Shown here: piece after piece, positions 17,123-25,490 of the stretch
How positions within the stretch are numbered: the first letter of the stretch is position 1
Layout: each line of letters opens with the position of its first letter
Source of the DNA: Streptomyces sp. WMMC500
Lineage (GTDB): Bacteria; Actinomycetota; Actinomycetes; Streptomycetales; Streptomycetaceae
DNA: 64,000 bases
Reading direction: 5' to 3'
Assembly (NCBI RefSeq): GCF_027497195.1
Contig: NZ_CP114905.1
Span: forward strand, 806,001 to 870,000
Program-made: the position numbers and the translations under genes
The notes under the pieces: model-generated
Databases searched by the model: none
The model's input: the letters and a program-made list of their open reading frames with translations, nothing else
Told to the model about the DNA's origin: nothing

Positions 17123-18127
17123 ATGCCGAAAGCCGACGCTCCTCCGCTGAGGGCACAACTCGACGCCCTGCTCACCGACTCCGACGGGCCATCCGGCCAA
17201 CGCCCTCCGCTGGCCACTCGCGTGCGGTACGCATGTGTCATACGGCGGTTCGAGTTCCTGCCGGTCATCCTCACCGTCTCCTTCGCACCGGCCCTGCTCT
17301 CCGCGCACGAGTGGTCGGACGTCTACTCGCTCAACACGCTGCTGGGCGTGCTCTTCTCGGTCTCCGGCATGCAGATCGGGAACATGACCAACGCCCTGGC
17401 CGACCGCGAGCAGGACGCGCTGTACAAGTCCCGGCAGTCCGAGGCCGTCTACGGCCTGGGAGTCTCGCGGGTCGTCGCCCACATCGGCGTATCGACGGCC
17501 GTCAACTGCGTGCTGGCGGTATTCCTCGCCGTCAGGACCGGGCACTGGGACTTGCTGCCGCTGGCCGTCTTCGTCGGCATTCTCGGCTTCCAGTACTCGG
17601 CTCCCCCGCTGAAGCTGAAGGGCGCCGGCGCCTGGCAGCTCCCCACCCTGCAGCTCAGCCTCGTCTTCCTGCCGGGCCTGTTCGTCCTGCGCTCCTCCGA
17701 GTACGCCGTGGAATGGGGCAGCGTCGTGGCCCTGGCGGGTTTCGCGCTGCTCCTGGTCTCCCTCTTCGTCACCAGCCACGCCGAGGACTACATCGAGGAC
17801 GAGAAGTTCGGGATCAGGACCTACACCGTCGCCTGGGGACTCAAGAAGACGATGTACATCCAGTCCTCGATGCTGCTCGTGGGCTCCGCGCTGTTCATCG
17901 TTGCGGTCTGGGCGACCTTCGGGTTCTCCTGGGCGTTCGTGCCGTGGATCGCCGCCTGGCTGGTGAGCCAGCGGCTCCTGTACACCGTCATCCGGGACGT
18001 GAGCGACAACACGCACGAAGCGGCGATCGAGGCGCTGCACAAGAAGTCGCTGATCGGTCCCTACCACGCCGCGCTGATGGGCTGGGCCACGGTGCTCCTG
18101 GCGGTCTTCGTCGTCATCGGACGGTGA
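17123..18127 (+). CDS. UbiA-family membrane prenyltransferase
   Basis: 334 residues with about eight to nine transmembrane helices. The two metal-diphosphate motifs of the family are intact: N90-ALA-D94-REQ-D98 (NxxxDxxxD) and D222-YIE-D226. Such enzymes attach an isoprenyl chain to an aromatic or polar acceptor at the membrane. It lies 119 bp downstream of the monooxygenase and upstream of the PhzS-like hydroxylase, so the cassette product is probably prenylated. It is not next to menaquinone or haem genes, arguing against housekeeping MenA/CtaB, though only a phylogeny would exclude that. Confidence 0.9.
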   Translation: MPKADAPPLRAQLDALLTDSDGPSGQRPPLATRVRYACVIRRFEFLPVILTVSFAPALLSAHEWSDVYSLNTLLGVLFSVSGMQIGNMTNALADREQDALYKSRQSEAVYGLGVSRVVAHIGVSTAVNCVLAVFLAVRTGHWDLLPLAVFVGILGFQYSAPPLKLKGAGAWQLPTLQLSLVFLPGLFVLRSSEYAVEWGSVVALAGFALLLVSLFVTSHAEDYIEDEKFGIRTYTVAWGLKKTMYIQSSMLLVGSALFIVAVWATFGFSWAFVPWIAAWLVSQRLLYTVIRDVSDNTHEAAIEALHKKSLIGPYHAALMGWATVLLAVFVVIGR

Positions 18128-18278
18128 CCACCCGGCGACCCCCCACCCGTCGTGAGCCCCGCGCAGGGGCGCGGCCCCGCGGACGTCCAAGCCGCCGTCC
18201 CGGTCCTCACCGCTCGCTGATCCTCCGCACGGAAATCCCCGCACAGCCGCTCAACCGTAGAGAAAGGTAGCAGCCGTC

Positions 18279-19493
18279 ATGACCGAAACACATTCGCCCG
18301 GCATCGTCATCGCCGGGGCCGGGATCGGAGGACTGGCCGCCGCGCTGGCTCTGCACGCCCGTGGCCTGGAAGTCACGCTGCTGGAGGAGGCCGAGGAGAT
18401 CCGGCCGCTCGGGGTCGGCATCAACATCCAGCCCGCGGCGATCGGCGAACTGACCGCCCTCGGGCTGGGCGGGAAACTGGCGGCCACCGGCATCGCCACC
18501 CGTGAGCACCGCTACCTCGATCACAAAGGCAGGACCATCTGGTCCGAGGCCCGCGGCATCGCCGCGGGCAACGACTTTCCGCAGTACTCGATCCACCGCG
18601 GCGACCTGCAGATGATGCTGCTCGACGCGGTGCGCTCGCGCCTCGGAGCCGACGCCATCCGTACGGCGACCCGGGTGCGAGGCTTCGAGCAGGACGCGGA
18701 CGGCGTACGCGTCCACATCAGCTCGCGCTCCGGAGGCGAGTCCGGTATCGACGCCGAGGCCCTGATCGCCGGGGACGGCATGCACTCGGTCATCCGCGCG
18801 CAACTGCACCCCGAGGGGTCTGCGCTGCGCCGGACCCCCGTGCGGATGTGGCGCGGTCTGACCGAGATACCCGAGTTCATCGACGGCCGGACGATGATCA
18901 TCGCCTCCGACGACCGGAGCAACCGGATGGTGGCGTACCCGTGCTCGCGGCCGCACGCCGAACGCGGCAAGGTGCTCCTGAACTGGGTGTGCCTGGCCGC
19001 GGACCCGGACTGGCAGGGCGAAGTACAGCTCAGCCCCGGCAGGTTCGAGGACCTGCTGCCGCACTTCGCCGACTGGGACTTCGGCTGGCTCGACGTCCGC
19101 GCGGCTCTGGAGTCGAGCGGGCAGCTCATGCACCACGTGATGGCCGACCGCGACCCGCTGCCCTCCTGGGGCGAGCACCGGGTCACCCTCCTCGGTGACG
19201 CCGCCCACCCGATGTACCCGATCGGCGCCAACGGCGGCACCCAGGCCATCCTCGACGGCGTCGCCCTGGCGGCCGAACTCGCCGACGCCGGCGGCGACGT
19301 GCCGGCCGCGTTCAAGCGGTACGAGAGTGTCCGGCTCCCGGCCGCCAACGCGATCGTCGAGGCCAACCGCAGCATGGACCACTCCGAACGCACCCTGGCG
19401 GAAACCTCCGCCGACGAGATGGCCGCCGGTCTGGAGACCATCACGACCGACTACCAGGATGTCGTCGACCGCGCGTCGGCCACCCGCCACTGA
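18279..19493 (+). CDS. PhzS-like flavin-dependent aromatic hydroxylase
   Basis: 404 residues, group A FAD monooxygenase. From memory the sequence is strikingly close to Pseudomonas PhzS: the FAD motif GAGIGG (13-18), EIRPLGVGINIQPAAI, the PQYSIHRGDLQMML stretch, and the second FAD motif GDAAHPMYPIGANGG near 303-318. PhzS hydroxylates and decarboxylates a methylated phenazine carboxylate. Here no core phenazine genes (PhzB/D/E/G) are present, so the real acceptor is probably another aromatic carboxylate or prenylated aromatic. A GAAAGG ribosome site precedes the ATG. It is the last gene of the cassette, followed by two hairpins. Confidence 0.88.
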   Translation: MTETHSPGIVIAGAGIGGLAAALALHARGLEVTLLEEAEEIRPLGVGINIQPAAIGELTALGLGGKLAATGIATREHRYLDHKGRTIWSEARGIAAGNDFPQYSIHRGDLQMMLLDAVRSRLGADAIRTATRVRGFEQDADGVRVHISSRSGGESGIDAEALIAGDGMHSVIRAQLHPEGSALRRTPVRMWRGLTEIPEFIDGRTMIIASDDRSNRMVAYPCSRPHAERGKVLLNWVCLAADPDWQGEVQLSPGRFEDLLPHFADWDFGWLDVRAALESSGQLMHHVMADRDPLPSWGEHRVTLLGDAAHPMYPIGANGGTQAILDGVALAAELADAGGDVPAAFKRYESVRLPAANAIVEANRSMDHSERTLAETSADEMAAGLETITTDYQDVVDRASATRH

Positions 19494-19503
19494 CAGCGCA
19501 CAC

Positions 19504-19523
19504 GGGGGCCGGCGACGGCCCCC
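19504..19523 (+). terminator. 8-bp hairpin after the PhzS-like gene
   Basis: GGGGGCCG (19504-19511) pairs with CGGCCCCC (19516-19523) around GCGA. It is the first of two stem-loops closing the cassette. Confidence 0.6.
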
Positions 19524-19536
19524 GCCTTCCTGACGG

Positions 19537-19577
19537 AACGGCTCTCCCCCGCGGCATCGCCGCGGGGGAGAGCCGTT
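19537..19577. terminator. Strong bidirectional terminator, 19-bp perfect stem
   Basis: AACGGCTCTCCCCCGCGGC (19537-19555) pairs perfectly with 19559-19577 around the loop ATC. It separates the plus-strand cassette from the convergent integrase gene, which ends at 19588, and should stop transcripts from both sides. Confidence 0.9.
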
Positions 19578-19587
19578 CGCCGTACCG

Positions 19588-20970
19588 TCATAAGGCGAAG
19601 CCGGGGCCGAAGGTGCGGCAGCGCCGCAGCGCCGACCGGCTCTGGGCGACGAGGTGCAGCCTCTTCGCCAGACGCTCGACGTGGCGGTGCAGCTCGGCCG
19701 GGTTGAGGCCCGGATAGACGTCGGCGAGGATCGCCTGGTCCTCCGGGGTCACGCAGCGGTGGCGTTCGGTCCTGCGGTACGGGGTCGCCGTCTCGAACTC
19801 CTTGCGGCCGCCGCCCTGTCCGGGGCCCTGTCCGGGGCCCTGTCCGGGGCCGGACACCGAACGCTGCTGGGGATAGAAGTAGTTCGTCAGCCGTGAGAGC
19901 GCGGCCCAGATCTCGTTGAGGAGGGCCTGTTCACCCGGGGAGTCGTAGTGGTGGTCGCCCGCGAGTTCGTGCAGCATCCGCCAGCTCTGCTGGCCGACGT
20001 GGTGGCTGCCCCTGCCGACCGGGCGGGCATGGGTGAAGGTCACCCGGCGCTGCCGGCACCAGCGCAGCAGGGCCTCGTCGATCTCGGCGCCGTGGCTCCC
20101 GCAGTCGAGTCCGAGCACCGGGAAGGGCAGGTTCCTGGCGACCACGTCCAGGGCGAGGGGTGTCTGCCCGGCACCCCGGACCGTCCGGATCTCGGTCCAG
20201 CCGGTGGCGATGTCGGTGGCGGCCACGGTCAGCAGGCAACTGCCGCCCGTCGTACCGCCGTCGTGGCGTACGACCGCGATCTCGAAGAACCCGGGGTGGC
20301 CGTGGTCCCACTCCGTCCAGGTGACGAGCGGGAGTTCACCGCGCGGCCGGGAACCGGGCCGCAGCCGCCGGGCGGTTCCGGAGGACTGCCGGTACGGGGC
20401 GAGACGGCGGGAGATCGTCGCCGCCGACATGGACATCAGCAGCTCGGCGGACTCGTCGTCGAGGGACAGCTCGCGGTGGCGGCGCAGCACCGGCACCAGC
20501 TCGGGAAGCATCGGGGCCAGCCGCTTGCCCCCCGGCCGGTCGAGGATGGTCCAGCACAGCGTCAGCGCCGCGACGACCTCGGCGTCGTACTTCCTGCGCT
20601 GCGGGACCCTGCCCGGCTTGGGACGTGCGGCGTTCAGAAGCGCGTTGCGGGCGTGGCTGCGATGCCAGCCCGTCGCCGCACACACCTTGTCGAGGATGAG
20701 GGTCTTCTCCTGCTTGTCGGCCCGGGCGTAACAGAGGGCGTAGGTGTGGGCGAGCGCCCTGCGCTCGGCGAGCGTCGCCGCGGACGCACCTGGCGGCGCA
20801 CCCGGCTCGGGCGCAAGGACGGCCGGACGGTCCCGGGCCGCGGCGGCCGGCACCAGCAGCGCGTTCAGCAACAGGGGCACCGGTGATCGTCTCCGGACCG
20901 CCCTGGCCTCCGGGCCGTCATCCGTGGAACTGCCCGCTCCGGTCCGGGCCTTGACTTTGACCGCGCTCAT
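19588..20970 (-). CDS. ISNCY-like integrase/transposase, apparently catalytically degenerate
   Basis: 460 residues from the ATG at 20970, which has GGAGG eight bases upstream; an upstream TTG start is less likely. The N-terminal half carries a helix-turn-helix region (ATGWHRSHARNALL and MSAATISRRLAPYR). The core follows the family layout PGF-EI...TDIATGWTE...LPFPVLGLD...RRVTFTHARP...HHVGQQSW. Compared with family members I remember, EIDLV reads EIAVV, SDNGSEF reads CGSHGAE, and VEQKNW reads VGQQSW, so all three metal-binding acids seem lost. The ORF is full length without frameshifts. A GPGQ tandem repeat interrupts the C-terminal part. Confidence 0.75.
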   Translation of the reverse strand: MSAVKVKARTGAGSSTDDGPEARAVRRRSPVPLLLNALLVPAAAARDRPAVLAPEPGAPPGASAATLAERRALAHTYALCYARADKQEKTLILDKVCAATGWHRSHARNALLNAARPKPGRVPQRRKYDAEVVAALTLCWTILDRPGGKRLAPMLPELVPVLRRHRELSLDDESAELLMSMSAATISRRLAPYRQSSGTARRLRPGSRPRGELPLVTWTEWDHGHPGFFEIAVVRHDGGTTGGSCLLTVAATDIATGWTEIRTVRGAGQTPLALDVVARNLPFPVLGLDCGSHGAEIDEALLRWCRQRRVTFTHARPVGRGSHHVGQQSWRMLHELAGDHHYDSPGEQALLNEIWAALSRLTNYFYPQQRSVSGPGQGPGQGPGQGGGRKEFETATPYRRTERHRCVTPEDQAILADVYPGLNPAELHRHVERLAKRLHLVAQSRSALRRCRTFGPGFAL

Positions 20971-21326
20971 GGCTCCGCCCTCCGAAGGCTGCGGCCTCCC
21001 GGCGAGGCCCTTCAGCAGATCGTCGAATGAGCGCAAAGCCCTGGGTTGACAACTTCCCGAAACTTCCCGAGCAATTTCTTGCGTGTGGAAACGCCTCGGC
21101 AGTGGTGCTCCCGGGATTCGATCACGTCAGGTGCTCATCGCTTCACCGTCAGCAAGTGGAATCCTGCGGGTTGGGCACGGGAACCATGCCTGATCTTGCG
21201 TGCCTTGATCGGGAAATCGGGTTCACGGTGGCGGCCGTTGCGGCGGCGGTGTCGGCGGCGGTCGCGGGGGCGCTGACGCCGGGCCGGCCGGCGGCGGCCG
21301 AGCCGGGCGTGTGAGCCGGCGCGGCG
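20971..21326. other. Promoter region of the integrase-like gene; 10-bp tandem repeat
   Basis: About 355 bases without a convincing gene; a short ORF at 21027-21314 lacks support. AACTTCCCGA occurs twice in tandem at 21051-21060 and 21061-21070, in a locally AT-richer segment that may include the promoter or a terminal sequence of a former element. No terminal inverted repeat was found by eye. Confidence 0.5.
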
Positions 21327-21992
21327 TCAGGGTTCGATCAGGCCCACGCGGATCGCGTACCGGGTCAGCTCCAGGCGGTCGCGCATGCCCAGCTTCTGCA
21401 GCAGGTTGGCCCGGTGCCGCTCCACCGTCTTCGCGCTGATGACCAGCAGGTCCCCGATCTCCTTCGAGGAGTGGCCCTCGGCGACGAGCTTCAGGATCTC
21501 CTCCTCCCGCTCCGTGATGGGCCGGGCCGGCAGCGGGTCGCCCTGGCGGGCGCGGTCGAGGTAGCGGCGGATGAGGGCCGTCTCCGCACCCGGGTAGATG
21601 AACGGCTCGTCGCGCAGCGCGGCCCGGCACGCCTCGACGAGGTCCCGGTCGGCGACGGACTTCGGCACGTAGCCGGCGGCGCCGGCCTTCAGCGACTCGA
21701 AGAAGTACTGCTCGTTGTCGTGCATCGTCAGGATCAGTATCCGCAGCCCGGGCCGTACCCGGGACAGCTCGCGGGCCGCCTGCAGTCCGGTCAGCCGGGG
21801 CATCGCGACGTCCAGGATCGCCAGGTCCACGCCCACGGCCCCGTCCCGGACGAGCGCGACGGCCTCGGCGCCGTCGCCCGCCTCGGCCACGACGGTCAGG
21901 TCGGGCTCGGCGTCGAGGATGAGCCGGATCCCGCGGCGTACCAGCGCGTGGTCGTCGGCGAGCAGGACGCGGGCCTTGACCGCTCGGTTCAT
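21327..21992 (-). CDS. NarL/LuxR-type response regulator, no adjacent kinase
   Basis: 221 residues. The receiver domain (about 7-123) has the acidic pair Asp13/Asp14 and the phospho-acceptor Asp61 in AILDVAMPRLTG, with the conserved Lys in YVPKS. A LuxR helix-turn-helix occupies the last 65 residues (ITEREEEILKLVAEGHSSKEIGDLLVISAKTVERHR). The ATG at 21992 has AGGGAA upstream. The expected partner would be a HisKA_3 kinase; none adjoins it, and the only one in the window lies 13 kb away at 7192-8190 on the same strand. Confidence 0.9.
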   Translation of the reverse strand: MNRAVKARVLLADDHALVRRGIRLILDAEPDLTVVAEAGDGAEAVALVRDGAVGVDLAILDVAMPRLTGLQAARELSRVRPGLRILILTMHDNEQYFFESLKAGAAGYVPKSVADRDLVEACRAALRDEPFIYPGAETALIRRYLDRARQGDPLPARPITEREEEILKLVAEGHSSKEIGDLLVISAKTVERHRANLLQKLGMRDRLELTRYAIRVGLIEP

Positions 21993-22249
21993 GCGCGGGT
22001 TCCCTGGGGACGGTGGACGCAGCCGGCGGGACCGGGCCTGACCGGGGCTGCGACCGGCGGAGAAGACGACCGTCCCGGCACCGATGGTGGCCCGGGCGGA
22101 GCCGGGCTGTCCATCCGTGCTGACACCCATTCTCGCGTCGTAGGCCGGGATGGCACGATATCCGCTGCTGCGCCGCGCGGGGGACCGGCTGCCCGGACCC
22201 GGGGCCGCGGACGCGCGACACCTACGCGAAAGTCGGAAAGGGGACGGCC

Positions 22250-22738
22250 GTGCCTGCGCCAAGGATGAGCACCACGCCGCTGCCGGGGATCGGCGTGAAG
22301 TACGACCTCACCACACGTGCGCAGAAGAAGCACCTGTCGGTGATCGCGCACCGGGACGGCACCCGGTCGATCAACGTCTACCGCTCCGACGACCCGGACG
22401 CCTGCTCGCTGTCGCTGCATCTGAACGGCGGAGAGGCGGCGGCGCTGATCGACGCGCTCATGCCCGCGCACCACAGCCCGAACCTGCTGCACACCACCGA
22501 CCTGGGGCTGGTCGCCGAGCGCGTCGAGCTGTCGGCCACGTCGTACTGGAACGGCCGGGTGCTGGGCGAGACCCGGATCCGTACCGAGACGGGCGCGTCG
22601 ATCGTGGCCGTACTCCGGCGCGCGGAGGCCATCCCCTCCCCCACTCCGGACTTCCGGTTCGCCGGCGGCGACACACTCATCGTGATCGGCACCCGCGAAG
22701 GCATCGAGGCGGCCGCGGCGCTGCTCGGGCGGGAGTGA
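22250..22738 (+). CDS. KhtT-like regulatory subunit of a cation/proton antiporter
   Basis: 162 residues. The C-terminal part (VAERVELSATSYWNGRVLGE through GGDTLIVIGTREGIEAAAALLG) has the TrkA-C/RCK-C fold signature that binds small ligands and gates K+/H+ antiporters. The N-terminal 75 residues match the extra domain of KhtT-like proteins (LPGIGVKYDL). It ends 4 bp before the antiporter gene. The GTG at 22250 is preceded by GGAAAGGGGA; an ATG at 22265 is the alternative. Confidence 0.88.
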   Translation: MPAPRMSTTPLPGIGVKYDLTTRAQKKHLSVIAHRDGTRSINVYRSDDPDACSLSLHLNGGEAAALIDALMPAHHSPNLLHTTDLGLVAERVELSATSYWNGRVLGETRIRTETGASIVAVLRRAEAIPSPTPDFRFAGGDTLIVIGTREGIEAAAALLGRE

Positions 22739-22742
22739 CCGC

Positions 22743-24131
22743 TTGCACTCCTACGCGGTTTTCCTCATCGAGTTCGGCGCCATCATCCTCGGACTCGGCC
22801 TGCTCGGGCGGTTCGCGGGCCGCTTCCAGCTCTCCCCCATCCCCCTGTACCTGCTGGCCGGGCTCGCCTTCGGCGAGGGCGGACTGCTGCCGCTCGGCGC
22901 CAGCGAGGACTTCGTGGCGATCGGCGCCGAGATCGGCGTCATCCTGCTGCTGCTCATGCTCGGCCTGGAGTACACGGCCAGCGACCTGGTCTCGAACCTG
23001 AAGACCCAGTACCCGGCCGGGCTCGTCGACTTCACGCTCAACGCCCTGCCCGGTGCCGTCATGGCGCTGCTGCTCGGCTGGGGCCCGGTCGCCGCCGTGG
23101 TGCTGGCCGGCGTCACCTGGATCTCCTCCTCCGGCGTCATCGCCAAGGTCCTCGGCGACCTCGGCCGGCTCGGCAACCGGGAGACGCCCGTGGTCCTCAG
23201 CGTGCTGGTCCTGGAGGACCTGGCGATGGCGGTGTACCTGCCGATCGTCACCGCGCTGGTCGCCGGCGCCGGCATCGCGCAGGGCAGCGTCACGCTGGCC
23301 ATCGCGCTCGGCGCGGCGGGCGCGGTGCTGTTCGTCGCCCTCCGCTACGGCCGGCTGATCTCCCGCTTCGTCTCCAGCGACGACCCCGAGAAGCTGCTGC
23401 TCGTGGTCCTCGGCCTGACGCTCCTCGTCGCGGGTCTCGCCCAGCAGCTCCAGGTGTCGGCCGCGGTGGGCGCCTTCCTGGTGGGCATCGCCCTGTCGGG
23501 CGAGGTCGCCGAGGGCGCGCACAACCTGCTCAGCCCGCTGCGGGATCTCTTCGCCGCCGTGTTCTTCGTCTTCTTCGGCCTGCACACCGACCCCCAGTCG
23601 ATCCCGCCGGTGATCCTGCCGGCGCTGGGGCTCGCGGTCGTGACGGCCCTGACGAAGATCGCGACCGGGTACTGGGCGGCGCAGCGCGCCGGGATCTCGG
23701 TGAAGGGCCGCTGGCGGGCGGGCGGCACGCTGGTCGCGCGCGGCGAGTTCTCCATCGTCATCGCGGGGATCGCGGTCACCGCCGGCGTCGAGCCGGAGCT
23801 GGGGCCGCTGGCGACGGCGTACGTGCTGGTGCTGGTGATCATCGGGCCGCCGGCGGCCCGGTACACGGAGCCGGTCGCGCTGCGGGTGACGGCGTGGCGG
23901 GCGGCACGGCAGGCGCAGCGGGTGGCCCGGCCGGCGGCCGGCGGCGGCGAGGTGGCCGCCGGGGCGGCGGAGGCGGGACCGGACACCCACTCCTCCGGCC
24001 GTGCGGAAGCGCTGACCGACGCGGAGGCGGGCGCCGGGACGAGCGCTGCCGAGGGGCCGCGGCTGCCGGCTCAGCGGAGCGAGTCGGCGCCGGCGGAGGA
24101 CGAGCGTTCGCCCGGCAGCGGCGGCATGTAG
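22743..24131 (+). CDS. KhtU/KefB-like monovalent cation/proton antiporter (CPA2)
   Basis: 462 residues with about 12 transmembrane helices, exchanging K+ (or Na+) for H+ across the cytoplasmic membrane. It starts with TTG at 22743, 4 bp after the KhtT-like gene. CPA2 features include LEYTASDLVSNL, the VLEDLAMA segment and the VARGEFSIVIAG stretch. Unusually, a low-complexity Ala/Gly/Glu-rich tail of about 75 residues (from roughly 385) follows the last helix, and its end overlaps the 3' end of the convergent phosphatase gene by 61 bp. Confidence 0.9.
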   Translation: MHSYAVFLIEFGAIILGLGLLGRFAGRFQLSPIPLYLLAGLAFGEGGLLPLGASEDFVAIGAEIGVILLLLMLGLEYTASDLVSNLKTQYPAGLVDFTLNALPGAVMALLLGWGPVAAVVLAGVTWISSSGVIAKVLGDLGRLGNRETPVVLSVLVLEDLAMAVYLPIVTALVAGAGIAQGSVTLAIALGAAGAVLFVALRYGRLISRFVSSDDPEKLLLVVLGLTLLVAGLAQQLQVSAAVGAFLVGIALSGEVAEGAHNLLSPLRDLFAAVFFVFFGLHTDPQSIPPVILPALGLAVVTALTKIATGYWAAQRAGISVKGRWRAGGTLVARGEFSIVIAGIAVTAGVEPELGPLATAYVLVLVIIGPPAARYTEPVALRVTAWRAARQAQRVARPAAGGGEVAAGAAEAGPDTHSSGRAEALTDAEAGAGTSAAEGPRLPAQRSESAPAEDERSPGSGGM

Positions 24132-25270
24132 CGCAGCAGGAGCAGCGCGGAGTCGTCGTCGAGTTCGCCGCCGGTGTAGACGCGCATGTCGGCGTTGAGC
24201 GCGGCGAGCACCTCCGCGGGCGGGTCCGCGGGGCTGAGGCAGGCGGCGTAGCGCGGAACCAGCGGGTAGAACTCGCCGCCGGCGTTCCGGGCTTCCAGGA
24301 CGCCGTCGGTGACGAGGAGCAGTTCGTCGCCCGGGGCGAGGATCAGCTCGGTGGTCCGTGCCGGGGCGCCGGGGGGCGGCGCGGCGAGGGGGTCGATCGC
24401 GGGGTCGGTGGCGGGGACGACTCCGGAGCCGTGGCCGGCGCGGGGTGCCGGGCCGTCGTCGGGGGCGGCGGCCCGGAGCAGGCCGAGGCCCAGCGGCGGG
24501 TGGGCGGCGACCGGGGCCTCGCGCACCTCGCCCGCGGCGTTGCGGACCAGGGGCGGGGGATGCCCGTACGACAGGAGGGTGCAGCGGCCGCCCGTGGTGA
24601 CCTCCACGAGCAGCACGGTGACGAAGTCCTCCGGTCCAGCCTCGCGCAGCACGATGTGTTCCATCCGGCGGGCGATCAGCGGCAGGTCCCGCTCGTCGTG
24701 CCCGACGGCGCGGAAGACGCCGAGCGCGCCGCCGCTGATGCGCACTGCGGGCAGCCCCTTGCCGCGTACGTCGCCGATCACGGCCCGCAGACCGGAGCCG
24801 GTGTCCACCACGTCGTAGAGGTCGCCGCCGACCTGCGCGTCGTGCGCGGCGGACGCGTAGCTGGCGGCGACGGCGAAGGGCCCGACGCGGTCGGGCGGCA
24901 CCGGCAGCAGGGCACGCTGCGCCACGTCCGCGATGCGCTGCGCCCGCGCGAGCCGCTTCTCGCGGTCGACGCGTACGGTCTGGACGACGAGCCCGAGTGC
25001 GGTGGCGCCGACGACGGCGATGAACCGGGCGAAGAACTGGGCGGTGCCCGAGTCGTGGTTGTACCAGCTCAGCAGGGCTGCCAGCACCACTCCCAGGGTG
25101 CCGGCGGCGACGACGGCGGACCGCCGGCCGTTCACCGCGACGAGCACCGGGATGACCGAGAACAGCGCCCCGAGCGACTCCCCATCGGTGGTCACCAGGT
25201 CGGCGAGCGTGATGACGACGAAGAGGGTCGCCACGAACCACCGGGAGGAAACGATCGTGGCGACGTGCAT
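24071..25270 (-). CDS. Membrane-bound SpoIIE-type Ser/Thr phosphatase (PPM family)
   Basis: 399 residues. Three to four N-terminal transmembrane segments (within residues 5-85) are followed by a PP2C/SpoIIE domain with the metal-binding motifs GGDLYDVVDTG, IGDVRGKG and LVTDGVLEARN and the C-terminal DDDSALLLLRY. Such Streptomyces phosphatases dephosphorylate anti-sigma-factor antagonists. A Gly/Pro/Ala-rich insertion splits the domain between the LGLG and TTELILAPGDELLL strands. The ATG at 25270 follows a G-run. No anti-sigma gene is next to it, so its target is unknown. Confidence 0.9.
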   Translation of the reverse strand: MHVATIVSSRWFVATLFVVITLADLVTTDGESLGALFSVIPVLVAVNGRRSAVVAAGTLGVVLAALLSWYNHDSGTAQFFARFIAVVGATALGLVVQTVRVDREKRLARAQRIADVAQRALLPVPPDRVGPFAVAASYASAAHDAQVGGDLYDVVDTGSGLRAVIGDVRGKGLPAVRISGGALGVFRAVGHDERDLPLIARRMEHIVLREAGPEDFVTVLLVEVTTGGRCTLLSYGHPPPLVRNAAGEVREAPVAAHPPLGLGLLRAAAPDDGPAPRAGHGSGVVPATDPAIDPLAAPPPGAPARTTELILAPGDELLLVTDGVLEARNAGGEFYPLVPRYAACLSPADPPAEVLAALNADMRVYTGGELDDDSALLLLRYMPPLPGERSSSAGADSLR

Positions 25271-25490
25271 CCCCCCAGCATGCAAGGCGGGCCCCGGCCC
25301 GGGGAGGCGGCCCGCCGAGGCGGTACCCCCTGCGGGGGGCGCGGCGGGATCCCGTGGCCGCCGGGCCCGGCGGCGGGAAGCCGCGGGGAGGGCCGAGCCG
25401 CGCGACGACACGACGGCCGCCCCGGGGCCGTACGGACCCGCGGGCGCCGTCGTGCGGGCGCCCCGCCACCGTGCGGCCCCGGGGCGGACC

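Noticed and set aside
14170..19493. Canonical phenazine cluster
   Set aside because: Only PhzF-like and PhzS-like proteins occur; PhzB, PhzD, PhzE and PhzG are not in the window.
21027..21314. Small plus-strand ORF in the integrase promoter region
   Set aside because: No ribosome site, overlaps the promoter of the integrase gene and has no recognisable sequence beyond an Ala-rich end.
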